Shown: positions 38,860 through 47,842, counted from the first letter of the stretch. The stretch: DNA of 64,000 bases from JADGOV01 sp963814355 (GCA_963814355.1 CAWFCZ010000015.1:118024-182023); one strand, 5' to 3'. A program made the numbers and translations. The notes: a model not told the origin generated them from the sequence alone.

Positions 38860-41649
38860 TCAGCCGGCCTGCTCGTCCGGATCCACCTGCTCCGGCGGAG
38901 CCGCGGCCGGGTCCAGCAACTCGTACCGCTCGATCGCCTCGCCGACCGCGTCGGGCTTGACCTCCCCACGGGCGGCGAGCGCGCCGAGCACCGCGAGGGC
39001 CACCGAGGGCGCGTCGACGTGGAAGTACCGGCGCAGCGCGGGCCGGGTGTCGCTGCGGCCGTACCCATCGGTCCCGAGCGAGGTCCAGTCGGAGCCCACC
39101 CACGGCGCGATCGAGTCCGGTACCGCCCGCATCCAGTCCGACACGGCCACCACCGGCCCTGGCGCGCCGTCCAGGGCCCGGGTGACGTAGGGCACCCGCG
39201 GTTCCGCCGACGGGTGCAGCAGGTTCCATTGGTCGCAGTCCATCGCCTCGCGACGCAGCTCGGTCCAGGACGTCGCCGACCAGACATCGGCCTGCACCCC
39301 CCAGTCCCGGGCCAGCAGCTCCTGGGCGCCGAGGGCCCAGTGGATCGCGGTCCCCGAGGCCAGGATCTGCGCCCTCGGCCGATCGCCGTTGCCCCCGGCG
39401 AGCGACGGACCCTCGGCGAAGCGGTAGAGCCCGGCGAGCACGCCTCGGGCGAGGTCCGGTACGTCGGGCGCGGGCACCTGCGGCTTCGGCTCGTTGTAGA
39501 CCGTGAGGTAATAGAAGATGTCCTCCCCTGATGCGCCGTCCGCGGTCCCCCCGTACATCCGGCGCAGCGCGTCGGCCACGATGATCGCGATTTCGTACGC
39601 CCAGGCCGGGTCATAGGCCACGCAGGCCGGGTTGGTCGCGGCCAACAGGTGGGAGTGGCCATCCTCGTGCTGCAGGCCCTCGCCGTTGAGTGTGGTCCGC
39701 CCGGCGGTGGCGCCGAGCAGGAAACCCCGGCCGAGCTGGTCACCCAGCGCCCACATCAGGTCGCCGGTGCGCTGGAAACCGAACATCGAATAGAAGACGT
39801 ACACCGGGATCATGTGCACGCCGTGCGTGGCATAGGCGGTGCCGGCGGCGATCACCGAGCCCATCGCCCCGGCCTCGCTGATCCCCTCGTGCAGGATCTG
39901 CCCCTTCGGATCCTCCCGGTAGGACAGCAGCAGCTCCCGGTCCACCGGGTCGTAGTTCTGCCCGGTCGGGGAGTAGATCTTCGCGGTCGGGAAGAACGCG
40001 TCCATCCCGAAGGTCCGAGCCTCGTCCGGAATGATCGGTACGAACCGGAAGCCGATGTTCTTGTCCTTCATCAGCTCCTTGAGCTGGCGGACGAAGGCCA
40101 TGGTGGTGGCGACTTCCTGCTTGCCCGAGCCCTTTTTCAACTGGGCGTACGCCCGCTCGTCGGGCAGCTGCACCGGCTTGGCCCGGACCAGGCGGCGGGG
40201 GAGCAGGCCACCGAGCGCCCGGCGACGCTCCAGCAGGTACTGCACCTCCTCGGAGTCCGCTCCCGGGTGGTAGTACGGCGGCAGGTCGCCCTCGAGGTCG
40301 GCATCGGAGATCGGCAGGTAGAGCCGGTCGCGGAAGGCCTTCAGCTCCGCCTTGGTCAGCTTCTTCATCTGGTGGGTGGCATTGCGGGCCTCGAAGTCCG
40401 GCCCGAGGGTCCAGCCCTTGATGGTCTGGGCCAGGATGACCGTCGGCTGCCCGGTGTGCTCCCGAGCGGCTTTGAACGCCGCGTACACCTTGCGGTAGTC
40501 GTGCCCGCCCCGCGAGAGCCGGGTGATCTCCTCGTCGGAGAGTCCCTCGGCCAGCTTCCGCAGCCGGGAGTCCCGGCCGAAGAAGTCCTCCCGGATGAAG
40601 GCACCGTCGGAGACCGAGTAGGTCTGGAACTGCCCGTCCGGCGTGGTGTTCATCGCGTTGAGCAGCACGCCGTCCCGGTCGCGGGCCAGCAGGCTGTCCC
40701 ACTCGCGGCCCCACACCACCTTGATCACGTGCCAGCCGGCACCGCGGAAGTACGACTCCAACTCCTGAATGATCTTGCCGTTGCCACGGACTGGACCGTC
40801 GAGGCGCTGCAGGTTGCAGTTGATGACGAAGGTGAGGTTGTCCAGCTCATCACGGGCGGCCACCCCGATCGCCCCGAGGGACTCCGGCTCGTCCATCTCC
40901 CCGTCGCCGAGGAACGCCCAAACGTGAGACCGGGAGGTGTCCGCAATCTGGCGCTGCAGCAGGTACCGGTTGAACCGAGCCTGGTAGATCGACTGCAGCG
41001 GCCCCAGCCCCATGGAGACGGTGGGGAACTCCCAGAAGTCCGGCATCAGCCGGGGGTGCGGGTAGGACGGCAGCCCGTTCGGGGCTGCGGTGATCTCCTG
41101 CCGGAAGCCGTCGAGCTGCTCGCGGCTCAGCCGGCCCTCCAGGAAGGCGCGGGCGTAGATCCCGGGTGAGGCGTGGCCCTGCATGTACACCTGGTCCCCC
41201 GACTCGCCGCCCTCCTTGCCCCGGAAGAAGTGGTTGAAGCCGACCTCATACAGACTGGCGGCGCTGGCATAGGTGGCGATGTGGCCGCCGACGCCGACCT
41301 CGGGCCGGTTCGCCCGGGACACCATGATCGCCGCGTTCCAGCGGATGAAGGCCCGGATCCGCCGCTCCAGGTGCTCATCCCCCGGAAACCACGGCTCGGC
41401 CTCGGCCGGGATGGTGTTGACGTAGTCCGTACTGCGCAGCGCCGGCACGCCGACCTGGCGCTCGCGGGCGTGTTCGAGCAGCTTCAGCATGAGGAACCGG
41501 GCCCGGCGGGGTCCGGCGACGTCGAGCACGGTGTCGAAGGACTCCAACCATTCCCGGGTCTCGGCCGCGTCGGTGTCCGGGATCTGGCTGGGCAGCCCGT
41601 CGCTGATCACGGCGTAGCGGTTACGTGCGGAAGCCTTGTCGGGGGCCAC
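38860..41649 (-). CDS. aceE: Pyruvate dehydrogenase E1 component, homodimeric
   Basis: 929 residues from GTG 41649, with GGAGAG nine bases upstream. Thiamine-pyrophosphate motif: FLGDGEMDEPESLGAIGVA to NCNLQRLDGPVRGNGKIIQ. Other E1 markers are VGVGGHIATYASAASLYEVG, YMQGHASPGIYARAFLEG, and in the transketolase-like second half EGISEAGAMGSVIAAGTAYA and GEGLQHEDGHSHLLAATNP. It decarboxylates pyruvate and reductively acetylates the lipoyl arms of E2. E2 and E3 genes are not in this window; actinobacterial AceE commonly works with shared E2/E3. Confidence 0.96.
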   Translation of the reverse strand: MAPDKASARNRYAVISDGLPSQIPDTDAAETREWLESFDTVLDVAGPRRARFLMLKLLEHARERQVGVPALRSTDYVNTIPAEAEPWFPGDEHLERRIRAFIRWNAAIMVSRANRPEVGVGGHIATYASAASLYEVGFNHFFRGKEGGESGDQVYMQGHASPGIYARAFLEGRLSREQLDGFRQEITAAPNGLPSYPHPRLMPDFWEFPTVSMGLGPLQSIYQARFNRYLLQRQIADTSRSHVWAFLGDGEMDEPESLGAIGVAARDELDNLTFVINCNLQRLDGPVRGNGKIIQELESYFRGAGWHVIKVVWGREWDSLLARDRDGVLLNAMNTTPDGQFQTYSVSDGAFIREDFFGRDSRLRKLAEGLSDEEITRLSRGGHDYRKVYAAFKAAREHTGQPTVILAQTIKGWTLGPDFEARNATHQMKKLTKAELKAFRDRLYLPISDADLEGDLPPYYHPGADSEEVQYLLERRRALGGLLPRRLVRAKPVQLPDERAYAQLKKGSGKQEVATTMAFVRQLKELMKDKNIGFRFVPIIPDEARTFGMDAFFPTAKIYSPTGQNYDPVDRELLLSYREDPKGQILHEGISEAGAMGSVIAAGTAYATHGVHMIPVYVFYSMFGFQRTGDLMWALGDQLGRGFLLGATAGRTTLNGEGLQHEDGHSHLLAATNPACVAYDPAWAYEIAIIVADALRRMYGGTADGASGEDIFYYLTVYNEPKPQVPAPDVPDLARGVLAGLYRFAEGPSLAGGNGDRPRAQILASGTAIHWALGAQELLARDWGVQADVWSATSWTELRREAMDCDQWNLLHPSAEPRVPYVTRALDGAPGPVVAVSDWMRAVPDSIAPWVGSDWTSLGTDGYGRSDTRPALRRYFHVDAPSVALAVLGALAARGEVKPDAVGEAIERYELLDPAAAPPEQVDPDEQAG

Positions 41650-41747
41650 GGGGACTCTCCAGTCGGGCGGAACTGAGCTGGGCAAAAGGTGGGCTGCGCC
41701 CATGGTCGTACGGGAGTCCGCCTGCTGTCACTGGCTTTCCGGCGGCG

Positions 41748-43226
41748 TTATCCGGTGTCGGGATGGGCGGCGTACGCGGGCGGCCCGATCGTGGTGCTGT
41801 GGTTGCTTGGGCTGGTCCAGGCGAGGCTGCCGTCGGGTTGGGGCTGGTAGCGCCATCGGGTGAAGGTCTTCAGCCGGTGGTGGCGGCGGCAGAGGCTGTG
41901 CAGGTTGGTGGCACTGGTGGTCCCGCCAAAGTCCCAGGGTTGTTGATGGTCTTGGTCGCATCGGGCCGCGGGTCGGGTGCAGTGCGGGAAACGGCAGGTG
42001 CGGTCGCGGGCTGTGATGTAGTCGGCGAGCGCGGCTGGCGGGTGATAGCTGCGGCGGCCGTAGTCCAGGAGGTGGCCGGTGACCGGGTCGGTGACGAGGC
42101 GGCGCCAGCGGCCGTCGGCGGCGAGTTCGCGGGCCAGGGCCGGGGGAATCGGTCCGTAGCCGGAGAGCTCGGCGGGGTGCTCCGCGAGGCCGAGGAGGGT
42201 GGGGAGGTCGATGACGATGTGGATATCCAGGGTGGGGCCGGCTGGCCGGGTCCCGGCGTCCGAGCCGCTGGTGGCGGCGGTGTCGGGGCGCGGCGGGCTG
42301 TTGCCCGGCCCGGTTGCGGTGAGCGCGGCGCGGGCCCAGCCGAGCAGGGTGTCGTAACGCAGCGCGTCGAGGCTCGGCTTCTCCGCTGAACCGTCCTGGT
42401 CGCCTGGGCTGTTGCTGCTGGTGGAGGCGCGGCTGGCTGTGCGGTCAGCCTCGTTGGCGATGCGCGTGGCACGGGATGCGGCGGTGAGCGCCGCGTAGAT
42501 CAGTTCAGCGTCGACGGCAGGTCCGGTCGCGGCCAGCACGGCGGCCCCGTCTGCGCCGCGCCAGCGTTCCACCCGCCGCTCACGTCGGGACCGCAGTTGC
42601 GCGGTTTCCAGCGCGGTGGGGTCAGCGGCGGCCACGGCGCGGGCGATCGCCTTGCGGAAGGTACCCAGCGAAGCCCCGCCGGCGCCAGGCAGTACCTGGG
42701 TGGTCACCGCCCGGGCCGCCGGGTCGGACAGGTCGCGAACCTGCTCACCGAGGGTCAACGCGTGCAGGAAGGTCAACTCGCCGCGGGCGAGGGCGTCGCG
42801 GGCCGGGCGGAGCGCGCCGGACAGGCGCCTGGCCAGCTCGATCCGGCGGTGCGCCGCGGCTGGTGAGAGCCGCAGCGCGCAGCCGACCTCTTCCCGTACC
42901 CAGTCGTCGCTGCTGGAGCCGTCGGGTGCCGGTTCCGGTTCCGCTCCGGCAACGGCGGCTAGTACGGCCTGCTGCTGCGCTGACACCCAGGAGGCGTACC
43001 GCTCCCACAGCCCGAGCAGCCTCAACTGGCTGGCTGGATCGGTGAGCGCAGCGCCGAGGTCGATCAGCCGGCCGGCGAGTTCCGGCCCCGGCGGCACCGC
43101 CCTCAGCGTGGCGAGCTCCATCCGCAGCCCGTCATGCGACGGTCGCAGGCCGGCCGGAAGAGGCACCTGCTGGCGCGGGAGAAACACCGTGGCGAGCCGC
43201 CCTGCCGATGCGGCAGTATCGAACAT
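41748..43226 (-). CDS. DUF222/13E12-type HNH endonuclease, SOS controlled
   Basis: 492 residues from ATG 43226, which lies within a LexA box. The long DUF222 domain (about 30-340) includes VREEVGCALRLSPAAAHRRIELA and LTFLHALTLGEQVRDLSD. The C-terminal HNH motif is YITARDRTCRFPHCTRPAARCDQDHQQPWDFGGTT and NLHSLCRRHHRLK (given in parts; Cys pairs, Asp-His, His). In mycobacteria several 13E12 family genes belong to the LexA regulon. The protein is a predicted nuclease of unknown target, probably a selfish or DNA damage-linked element. Confidence 0.88.
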   Translation of the reverse strand: MFDTAASAGRLATVFLPRQQVPLPAGLRPSHDGLRMELATLRAVPPGPELAGRLIDLGAALTDPASQLRLLGLWERYASWVSAQQQAVLAAVAGAEPEPAPDGSSSDDWVREEVGCALRLSPAAAHRRIELARRLSGALRPARDALARGELTFLHALTLGEQVRDLSDPAARAVTTQVLPGAGGASLGTFRKAIARAVAAADPTALETAQLRSRRERRVERWRGADGAAVLAATGPAVDAELIYAALTAASRATRIANEADRTASRASTSSNSPGDQDGSAEKPSLDALRYDTLLGWARAALTATGPGNSPPRPDTAATSGSDAGTRPAGPTLDIHIVIDLPTLLGLAEHPAELSGYGPIPPALARELAADGRWRRLVTDPVTGHLLDYGRRSYHPPAALADYITARDRTCRFPHCTRPAARCDQDHQQPWDFGGTTSATNLHSLCRRHHRLKTFTRWRYQPQPDGSLAWTSPSNHSTTIGPPAYAAHPDTG

Positions 43227-43234
43227 ACGTTCGA
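43219..43234 (-). promoter_or_regulatory. LexA (SOS) box overlapping the HNH gene start
   Basis: TCGAACATACGTTCGA at 43219-43234 fits the actinobacterial LexA consensus TCGAAC-N4-GTTCGA exactly. The start codon of the HNH gene (43226-43224) is inside it, so LexA would block both initiation of transcription nearby and possibly elongation. Confidence 0.88.
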
Positions 43235-43338
43235 GTATAGCAGGGGCCAGAGACAGATTCGAACGGCCTGAAGTGATCACAGACAGCCGGTGCCGGGCAC
43301 ATGGCGTCGCTGAGCGGACCGGATGGCAGGGTGGGCAG

Positions 43339-43758
43339 GTGCGTACCACGCTCTTGCACGTGACTACCGGTTCCCGCCCGATCGTGTACGACCTCACGGG
43401 TGAGTGCCGTCGCTTCATACGAGCCGGTGCCGCGGGCGGCGAGGGCGACGGGATGCTGCACGTGTTCGTCCCGCATGCGACCGCCGGGGTGGCCATCCTG
43501 GAACTGGGCGCCGGCAGCGACGACGACCTGCTGGCCGCGCTGGCCGATCTCCTGCCGGCGGACGATCGGTGGCGGCACGCCCACGGTTCCGCCGGGCACG
43601 GCCGGTCCCATGTCCTGCCGGCCTTGATCCCGCCGTACGCGACGGTCCCGGTGATCGACGGCGACCTCGCGTTGGGCACCTGGCAGAGCGTGGCGCTGGT
43701 CGATCTTAACGTGGACAACCCGCGGCGCCAGGTGCGACTGTCCTTTCTCGCTGGCTAG
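43339..43758 (+). CDS. YjbQ/UPF0047 family protein
   Basis: 139 residues from GTG 43339. The family motif is clear: LHVFVPHATAGVAILELG with the conserved His and Thr, then HGRSHVLPALIPPYATVPVIDGDLALGTWQSVALVDLN (read in short segments: SHVLPAL, LGTWQSVALVDLN). Some YjbQ proteins have weak thiamine-phosphate synthase activity; the physiological role is unknown. It is divergent from the HNH gene with a 112-base spacer containing the SOS box. Confidence 0.9.
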   Translation: MRTTLLHVTTGSRPIVYDLTGECRRFIRAGAAGGEGDGMLHVFVPHATAGVAILELGAGSDDDLLAALADLLPADDRWRHAHGSAGHGRSHVLPALIPPYATVPVIDGDLALGTWQSVALVDLNVDNPRRQVRLSFLAG

Positions 43759-43856
43759 CTTCGCCGGATGATCTGCTGCGTAATACTCGGACAGGTCTTG
43801 CGCGAGCGGACCGGAACGGGTGGACTACGGACAACCAACCGGAGGAGGGCATACCT

Positions 43857-44282
43857 GTGAGCGCGACCGCGGACCACGCGGCTGTCCAGCACGGCCAGGC
43901 CGGGCGACTGGGGATCAAGCCTGGTCAGGTGGTCTCCGAGATCGGGTACGACGACGACGTCGATGAAACCCTGCGCGCCGGGGTGGCCGCGCTGGCCGGC
44001 GATCTGGTCGGGGAGGACGCCGACGACGTCGTCGACGTCGTCCTGCTATGGTGGCGGGACGGCGACGGGGACCTGGTCGACGCCCTGGTCGACGCGCTGA
44101 CGCCGCTGTCGGCTGGCGGGGTGATCTGGGTACTCTCGCCGAAGGCGGGGCGCCCGGGCCATGTGGAACCAAGTGAGATCAGCGAGTCGGCACCCACCGC
44201 CGGCCTCACCCAGACCTCCAGCATCAGCGCTGGGCGAGACTGGTCCGGTGCCCGGCTGGTCGCCCGGGGTGCCCGCCGCTGA
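43857..44282 (+). CDS. DUF3052 family protein
   Basis: 141 residues from GTG 43857, after GGAGGAGG. The sequence GQAGRLGIKPGQVVSEIGYDDDVDETL, VVDVVLLWWRDGDGDLVDAL and IWVLSPKAGRPGHVEPSEI (in segments) is the DUF3052 pattern found across actinobacteria, usually close to aceE and the AhpE peroxiredoxin as here. The fold resembles a methyltransferase-like alpha/beta domain without a SAM motif. Function unknown. Confidence 0.88.
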   Translation: MSATADHAAVQHGQAGRLGIKPGQVVSEIGYDDDVDETLRAGVAALAGDLVGEDADDVVDVVLLWWRDGDGDLVDALVDALTPLSAGGVIWVLSPKAGRPGHVEPSEISESAPTAGLTQTSSISAGRDWSGARLVARGARR

Positions 44283-44339
44283 CTGTCGCCACCTTCGCCC
44301 GCCGGTGACCGTCGGTCGCCCGGGGGCGCCCGCCGCTGA
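44258..44339. repeat. Duplicated 3' end of the DUF3052 gene
   Basis: The last 25 bases of the gene including its stop (44258-44282) recur almost exactly at 44314-44339 (GGTCGCCCGGGG, then CCCGCCGCTGA). This looks like a short local duplication of the gene end. Confidence 0.6.
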
Positions 44340-44356
44340 GCAATCCGGCACACAGT

Positions 44357-44374
44357 GCCCCCGTTTCGGGGGGC
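44357..44374 (+). terminator. GC hairpin, probable terminator of DUF3052
   Basis: CCCCCG-TTT-CGGGGG forms a perfect 6-bp stem with a three-base loop, about 75 bases after the DUF3052 stop, followed by GCTTCG. Typical of short actinobacterial terminators. Confidence 0.5.
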
Positions 44375-44457
44375 TTCGCGAAGATCGCCACGCTCAAAGA
44401 ATCATGGTTGAGGGCAGCACTGTGTGTCCAAGTGCTCAGGCGTCGCGTGGCAACCCG

Positions 44458-44891
44458 TCAACGTAACCCCGGGATCCGACCGAGCAGACCGCCGGCGGCG
44501 CGCAGTAACTGGGTCGCGCCGCGCAGCGCCGCACCTCCCGGAATGTGCGGCGCAGACTCGATCAACGGCGCCAGCCGGAGAAACGCCGGCAGGTTGTCCA
44601 CCTGAACCCGCCGTGTGGCGATCAATGCGGCCGCGTTGGCCCGGCCGGCGGAGAGGTCCAGCAGGTCGGCGGCCCGGCCCCGCCGCGGTGTGCGGCAGCA
44701 TCGCCGGCCCCGAGTCGGGGGTGACCTGCTCGGTGCGCCAGCCGGGGACCCCGACGGTCGTGAAGCGCCAGGCCGCGCCGCGCGGCGTCGGTGATCGCGC
44801 TCGGCGCGGCCCGCTCCGGCCAGGCGCCGAGGGGGACGCATACCTTCTGAGCCCGCCAGCCCGGGAGTCGACACGGCCGGTCCAGATCCAT
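44458..44891 (-). pseudogene. Decayed gene in three reading frames, product not recognised
   Basis: Three overlapping minus-strand frames read as one protein if two frameshifts are allowed. The beginning is MDLDRPCRLPGWRAQKVCVP and WPERAAPSAITDAARRG from 44891. The middle is WRFTTVGVPGWRTEQVTPD and GPAMLPHTAA in a second frame. The end is RAADLLDLSAGRANAAALI, VDNLPAFLRLAPLIESAP and LLRAAGGLLGRIPGLR in a third frame, stopping at 44458. Both shifts fall in G/C homopolymer-rich stretches, so sequencing error is possible. The family is not recognised. The rest of 44283-45065 holds only the terminator and the AhpE promoter region. Confidence 0.5.
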
Positions 44892-45065
44892 GTCCTCCGC
44901 GATGCGCGGGAAGTCGTCCCAGGCGGTGCTTACCCGGTGCCCGACGTCATTCGGATCGGCGTCGGCCAGCCCGGCGCCATGAGCGCCGTTCAGTCGTCGT
45001 CACGCACAATGGTGTTCCGTCGGTGGCGACGGCGCAACCCGAGCGATCAGCAGGAGGACCAGTAC

Positions 45066-45554
45066 GTGTCTGACAATCGGAACGCAGGAACAACCGGGGG
45101 GCTGACGGTGGGCGAGGAGGCTCCTGACTTCCAGCTCTACGACCAATCCCGGCGGCCGGTGTCGCTGTCGGATTACCGGGGCCGCAAGAACGTCGTGCTG
45201 GTGTTCTACCCCTTCGCCTTCACCTCCGTCTGCGGTGGTGAACTCTGCGCGATTCGGGACAACGTCGGTGACCTGCAGAACGACGACGTGCAGGTGCTGA
45301 CGGTATCGGTGGACTCGGTGCAGGTCCACCGAGCCTGGGCACAGCAGCAGGGCTTCGACTACCCGTTGCTCGCCGACTTCTGGCCGCACGGGGCAGTGGC
45401 CAAGACGTACGGCGTGTTCAGCGAGGAGATCGGCGCGGCGCTGCGCGGCACCTTCATCATCGACCGGGACGGCGTCGTGCGCTGGCAGGTGGTCAACGCG
45501 GTCCCCGACGCCCGCGAACTGGACACCTACCGCAAGGTGCTCGCCGACCTCTAG
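45066..45554 (+). CDS. ahpE: AhpE-type one-cysteine peroxiredoxin
   Basis: 162 residues from GTG 45066 with AGGAGG upstream. The catalytic motif is FYPFAFTSVCGGELCAIRD (Pro-x3-Thr-x2-Cys), after APDFQLYDQSRRPVSLSDYRG. VSVDSVQVHRAWAQQQGFDYPLLADFWP and GTFIIDRDGVVRW (in segments) match the AhpE group. It reduces hydroperoxides in the cytoplasm, probably with mycoredoxin or mycothiol as reductant, which is known for mycobacterial AhpE. A second cysteine follows five residues later. Confidence 0.92.
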   Translation: MSDNRNAGTTGGLTVGEEAPDFQLYDQSRRPVSLSDYRGRKNVVLVFYPFAFTSVCGGELCAIRDNVGDLQNDDVQVLTVSVDSVQVHRAWAQQQGFDYPLLADFWPHGAVAKTYGVFSEEIGAALRGTFIIDRDGVVRWQVVNAVPDARELDTYRKVLADL

Positions 45555-45563
45555 GCTCGCCAC

Positions 45564-45902
45564 GTGCCGTGTTACCGCTGCGGCGCTCGGCAGGCCGACC
45601 CGGCTCGGGGCCCGAGCCCGTGGAAGCGCGGGGTATATGCCGGCGGGCAGGTGCTGATCTGCCCGGAGTGCCAACGTGGGCGGGACTGGACGGCGGAACT
45701 GGACGCCTGCCGGGTGTGCGGCTCCACCGCGCTGTACCGGGCGCTGGGCGAGACGGCCTGCCGGGCGTGCGGAGCCACCGGTGACGGCCGGTCGGCGGCT
45801 CGCGGCGAAGCCGAGGCATCGGCGGCGGCCGGCGCGTCTGAGGCGTTGCGGGACGACGTAGGAGCGGCGCTCGACAGGGTGCTGCGCGGCGGCGTGGTCT
45901 AG
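45564..45902 (+). CDS. Small double zinc-ribbon protein
   Basis: 112 residues from GTG 45564, nine bases after ahpE. Four CxxC pairs are seen: CYRCGARQ, ICPECQRG, CRVCGSTAL and CRACGATG, consistent with two zinc ribbons in residues 1-75. The tail is alanine-rich and helical. Role unknown; its proximity to ahpE suggests co-transcription. Such proteins are common accessory genes in actinobacteria. Confidence 0.75.
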   Translation: MPCYRCGARQADPARGPSPWKRGVYAGGQVLICPECQRGRDWTAELDACRVCGSTALYRALGETACRACGATGDGRSAARGEAEASAAAGASEALRDDVGAALDRVLRGGVV

Positions 45903-45916
45903 CGTCGAAGGCGGCC

Positions 45917-45988
45917 GGGCCCGTAGCTCAACGGCAGAGCGCCGCCCTTACAAGGCGGAGGTCGCAGGATCAACACCTGCCGGGCCCA
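45917..45988 (+). tRNA. tRNA-Val (TAC)
   Basis: The acceptor stem GGGCCCG (45917-45923) pairs with CGGGCCC (45981-45987), discriminator A. The anticodon stem CGCCC/GGGCG-type arm encloses CTTACAA, anticodon TAC. The T stem GCAGG/CCTGC encloses ATCAACA, which has A instead of the usual T at position 54. No CCA is encoded. Confidence 0.88.
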
Positions 45989-46063
45989 CGGTCACCGCCT
46001 CCCAGTACCGTCCGTGCTGACACACCAGGCACGACCGAGCACCGGACCATCCGAGGAGGCCCA

Positions 46064-46234
46064 GTGAGCACCGACCCGTCGTCGGCCAACCCAGGCGACC
46101 AGGCGGCCGAAGGAACCCCCGGCAGCGGAGAGAACGTCTGCCCGGACTGCTCCGGCCTCGGCACTCTCGACGGCCAGCAGTGCAGCGCCTGCGGGGGGAC
46201 CGGCGTCGTGCAGGACGCGGTCGGCGGCGCCTGA
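46064..46234 (+). CDS. 56-residue DnaJ-zinc-finger-like protein
   Basis: GTG 46064 with a GAGGAGG ribosome binding site five bases upstream. The protein has a disordered N-terminal half, then VCPDCSGLGTLDGQQ and CSACGGTGVV, i.e. two CxxCxGxG-like motifs as in the zinc finger of DnaJ. It ends four bases before the stop of the convergent otsA gene. Probably a small zinc-binding protein; no partner is evident. Confidence 0.75.
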   Translation: MSTDPSSANPGDQAAEGTPGSGENVCPDCSGLGTLDGQQCSACGGTGVVQDAVGGA

Positions 46235-46237
46235 GGT

Positions 46238-47788
46238 TCAGCCGGTCGCGGCCGAGCGCTCCAGGGCGGCCACGTCGGCGAGCTGAGCGGCCAGCCAGTG
46301 GTGAACGTCGTTGTTCCGTACGACGTCCACCGCGCCGGCCAGCATGCGCTTGCGGTCCTCCGCCGGCAGGGTGAGCGCCTCGTACAGCGCCTCGGCCTGC
46401 TGCTGGACGTCGAAGGGGTGCACGGTCACCGCGTACGGCCCGAGTTCCTCGTGCGCCCCGGTGTTCTCCGAGAGCACCAGGACACCGTCGCGCCGGTTGA
46501 CCAGCGGCATCTCCTTGGCGACCAGGTTCATGCCGTCGTTGACCGCGTTGACCAGCAGCACGTCGGCGAGGGAGTACGCGGCCACCGCGAGGGACATGTC
46601 GTTCTCCAGTTGCAGCACGATCGGCTGCCAACCCTCCGCGCTGTGCCGGGCGTTCACCTCGGCGACCACCGAACCGATCGCGCCGATGTAGTCGGAGTAC
46701 TCCGGAACGTCTTGTCGGCTGGGTTGGAGCAGCGCGTAGAACGTCACCCGGCCGGCCATCTCCGGATGTTCGGTGAGCATTACGTCGAAGGCCCGGAAAC
46801 CCCGGACGATGTTCTTCGACGGGTCGGTCCGGTCCACCCGCAGCACCATCTGACGGCCGTCACTCTGGTAGGCGGCCGACAGTCGGGAGCGGTGCCGGGC
46901 CACGGTCCGGGTCTTCGCCAGCTGTTCCAGCGACGGCGGGTCGACGGAGATCGGGTAGTGCCGGACGTGGACCCGCCGGTGGTCCACGTCGACGGCCATC
47001 GCGCGCAGGTCGACGTCGAGGCCGAGCACCTCCTGGCAGCACAGCAGGAAGTTCCGAGCGAACCGCCGGGTGTGGAAGGCGACGATGTCGCAGCCGAGCA
47101 GCCCGCGCAGGAGCTGTTCGCGGACCAGCGGGGGAAGGACCCGCCACTCGTTCGGCCCGGGCCAGGGAATGTGCACGAAGTGGGTGATGGTGGCGTCCGG
47201 GCAGGCCGCCCGGACCCGCTTGGCCACCGGGTAGAAGTGGTAGTCCTGCAGCAGGACGATCGGGTCCTTGCCGGTCGATTCGGTGAGCGCCTTCACCTGC
47301 GCGATCACCGCATCGGCGAACTTGCGGTTCACCGCCAGATAGCCCCGGGTGTAGGCGGTGTGGTCGCGGCCGGTCAACACCGGCTCCTGGGCCTGCCCGT
47401 ACAGGCCGTGCTGGACGAACCACAGCAGCGGGTTCGCGATGATGCCGTAGAACTCGTCGTGGCGTCGCTTGTCCACCGCCACCATCCGGGTCGTGATGAT
47501 CGGCGTATCGGAGGCTTCGTCATCCTCGGCGATGTGCGGCGTGGCGGACAGCGCGATGCGGACCGGCCGGTCCCCGTACTCCTCCACCACCTTGCGGTCC
47601 TCGGCCGTCGCCGCGGCGCAGACCCAGACCGCGTCGTCGCCGAGCGTGCCGGCGAGGCCGAGCAGTGCGGTGACGAGTCCGCCGCCGCCGCGGGAGACCC
47701 GCCGCTGGCCGCGGACCCGGCGGAAGGAGACCGGGCCGCGGTGGGACAGCAGCACTACCGGCCGGTCGGTAGGGACGTCGGTACTCAT
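46238..47788 (-). CDS. otsA: Trehalose-6-phosphate synthase-like GT20 glycosyltransferase
   Basis: 516 residues from ATG 47788. GT20 motifs: VLLSHRGPVSFRR and GGLVTALLGLAGT at the N-terminus, IVLLQDYHFYPVAKRVR, FVHIPWPGPNEWRVLP, VDRTDPSKNIVRGFRAFD (donor-phosphate Arg/Lys) and NAVNDGMNLVAKEMPLVN. The enzyme transfers glucose from a nucleotide sugar to glucose 6-phosphate. The start is atypical (LSHRGP instead of VSNR), so a related acceptor such as glycerol phosphate is possible. No OtsB phosphatase gene is adjacent. Confidence 0.85.
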   Translation of the reverse strand: MSTDVPTDRPVVLLSHRGPVSFRRVRGQRRVSRGGGGLVTALLGLAGTLGDDAVWVCAAATAEDRKVVEEYGDRPVRIALSATPHIAEDDEASDTPIITTRMVAVDKRRHDEFYGIIANPLLWFVQHGLYGQAQEPVLTGRDHTAYTRGYLAVNRKFADAVIAQVKALTESTGKDPIVLLQDYHFYPVAKRVRAACPDATITHFVHIPWPGPNEWRVLPPLVREQLLRGLLGCDIVAFHTRRFARNFLLCCQEVLGLDVDLRAMAVDVDHRRVHVRHYPISVDPPSLEQLAKTRTVARHRSRLSAAYQSDGRQMVLRVDRTDPSKNIVRGFRAFDVMLTEHPEMAGRVTFYALLQPSRQDVPEYSDYIGAIGSVVAEVNARHSAEGWQPIVLQLENDMSLAVAAYSLADVLLVNAVNDGMNLVAKEMPLVNRRDGVLVLSENTGAHEELGPYAVTVHPFDVQQQAEALYEALTLPAEDRKRMLAGAVDVVRNNDVHHWLAAQLADVAALERSAATG

Positions 47789-47842
47789 GGGATCGACAGT
47801 AGTGATCGGGTCGTAGCGAGGGCCGCGGGCTACCCTGCCCGG

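Noticed and set aside
43400..43709. Additional frames inside the YjbQ gene
   Set aside because: They are shadows caused by high GC; YjbQ explains the coding pattern.
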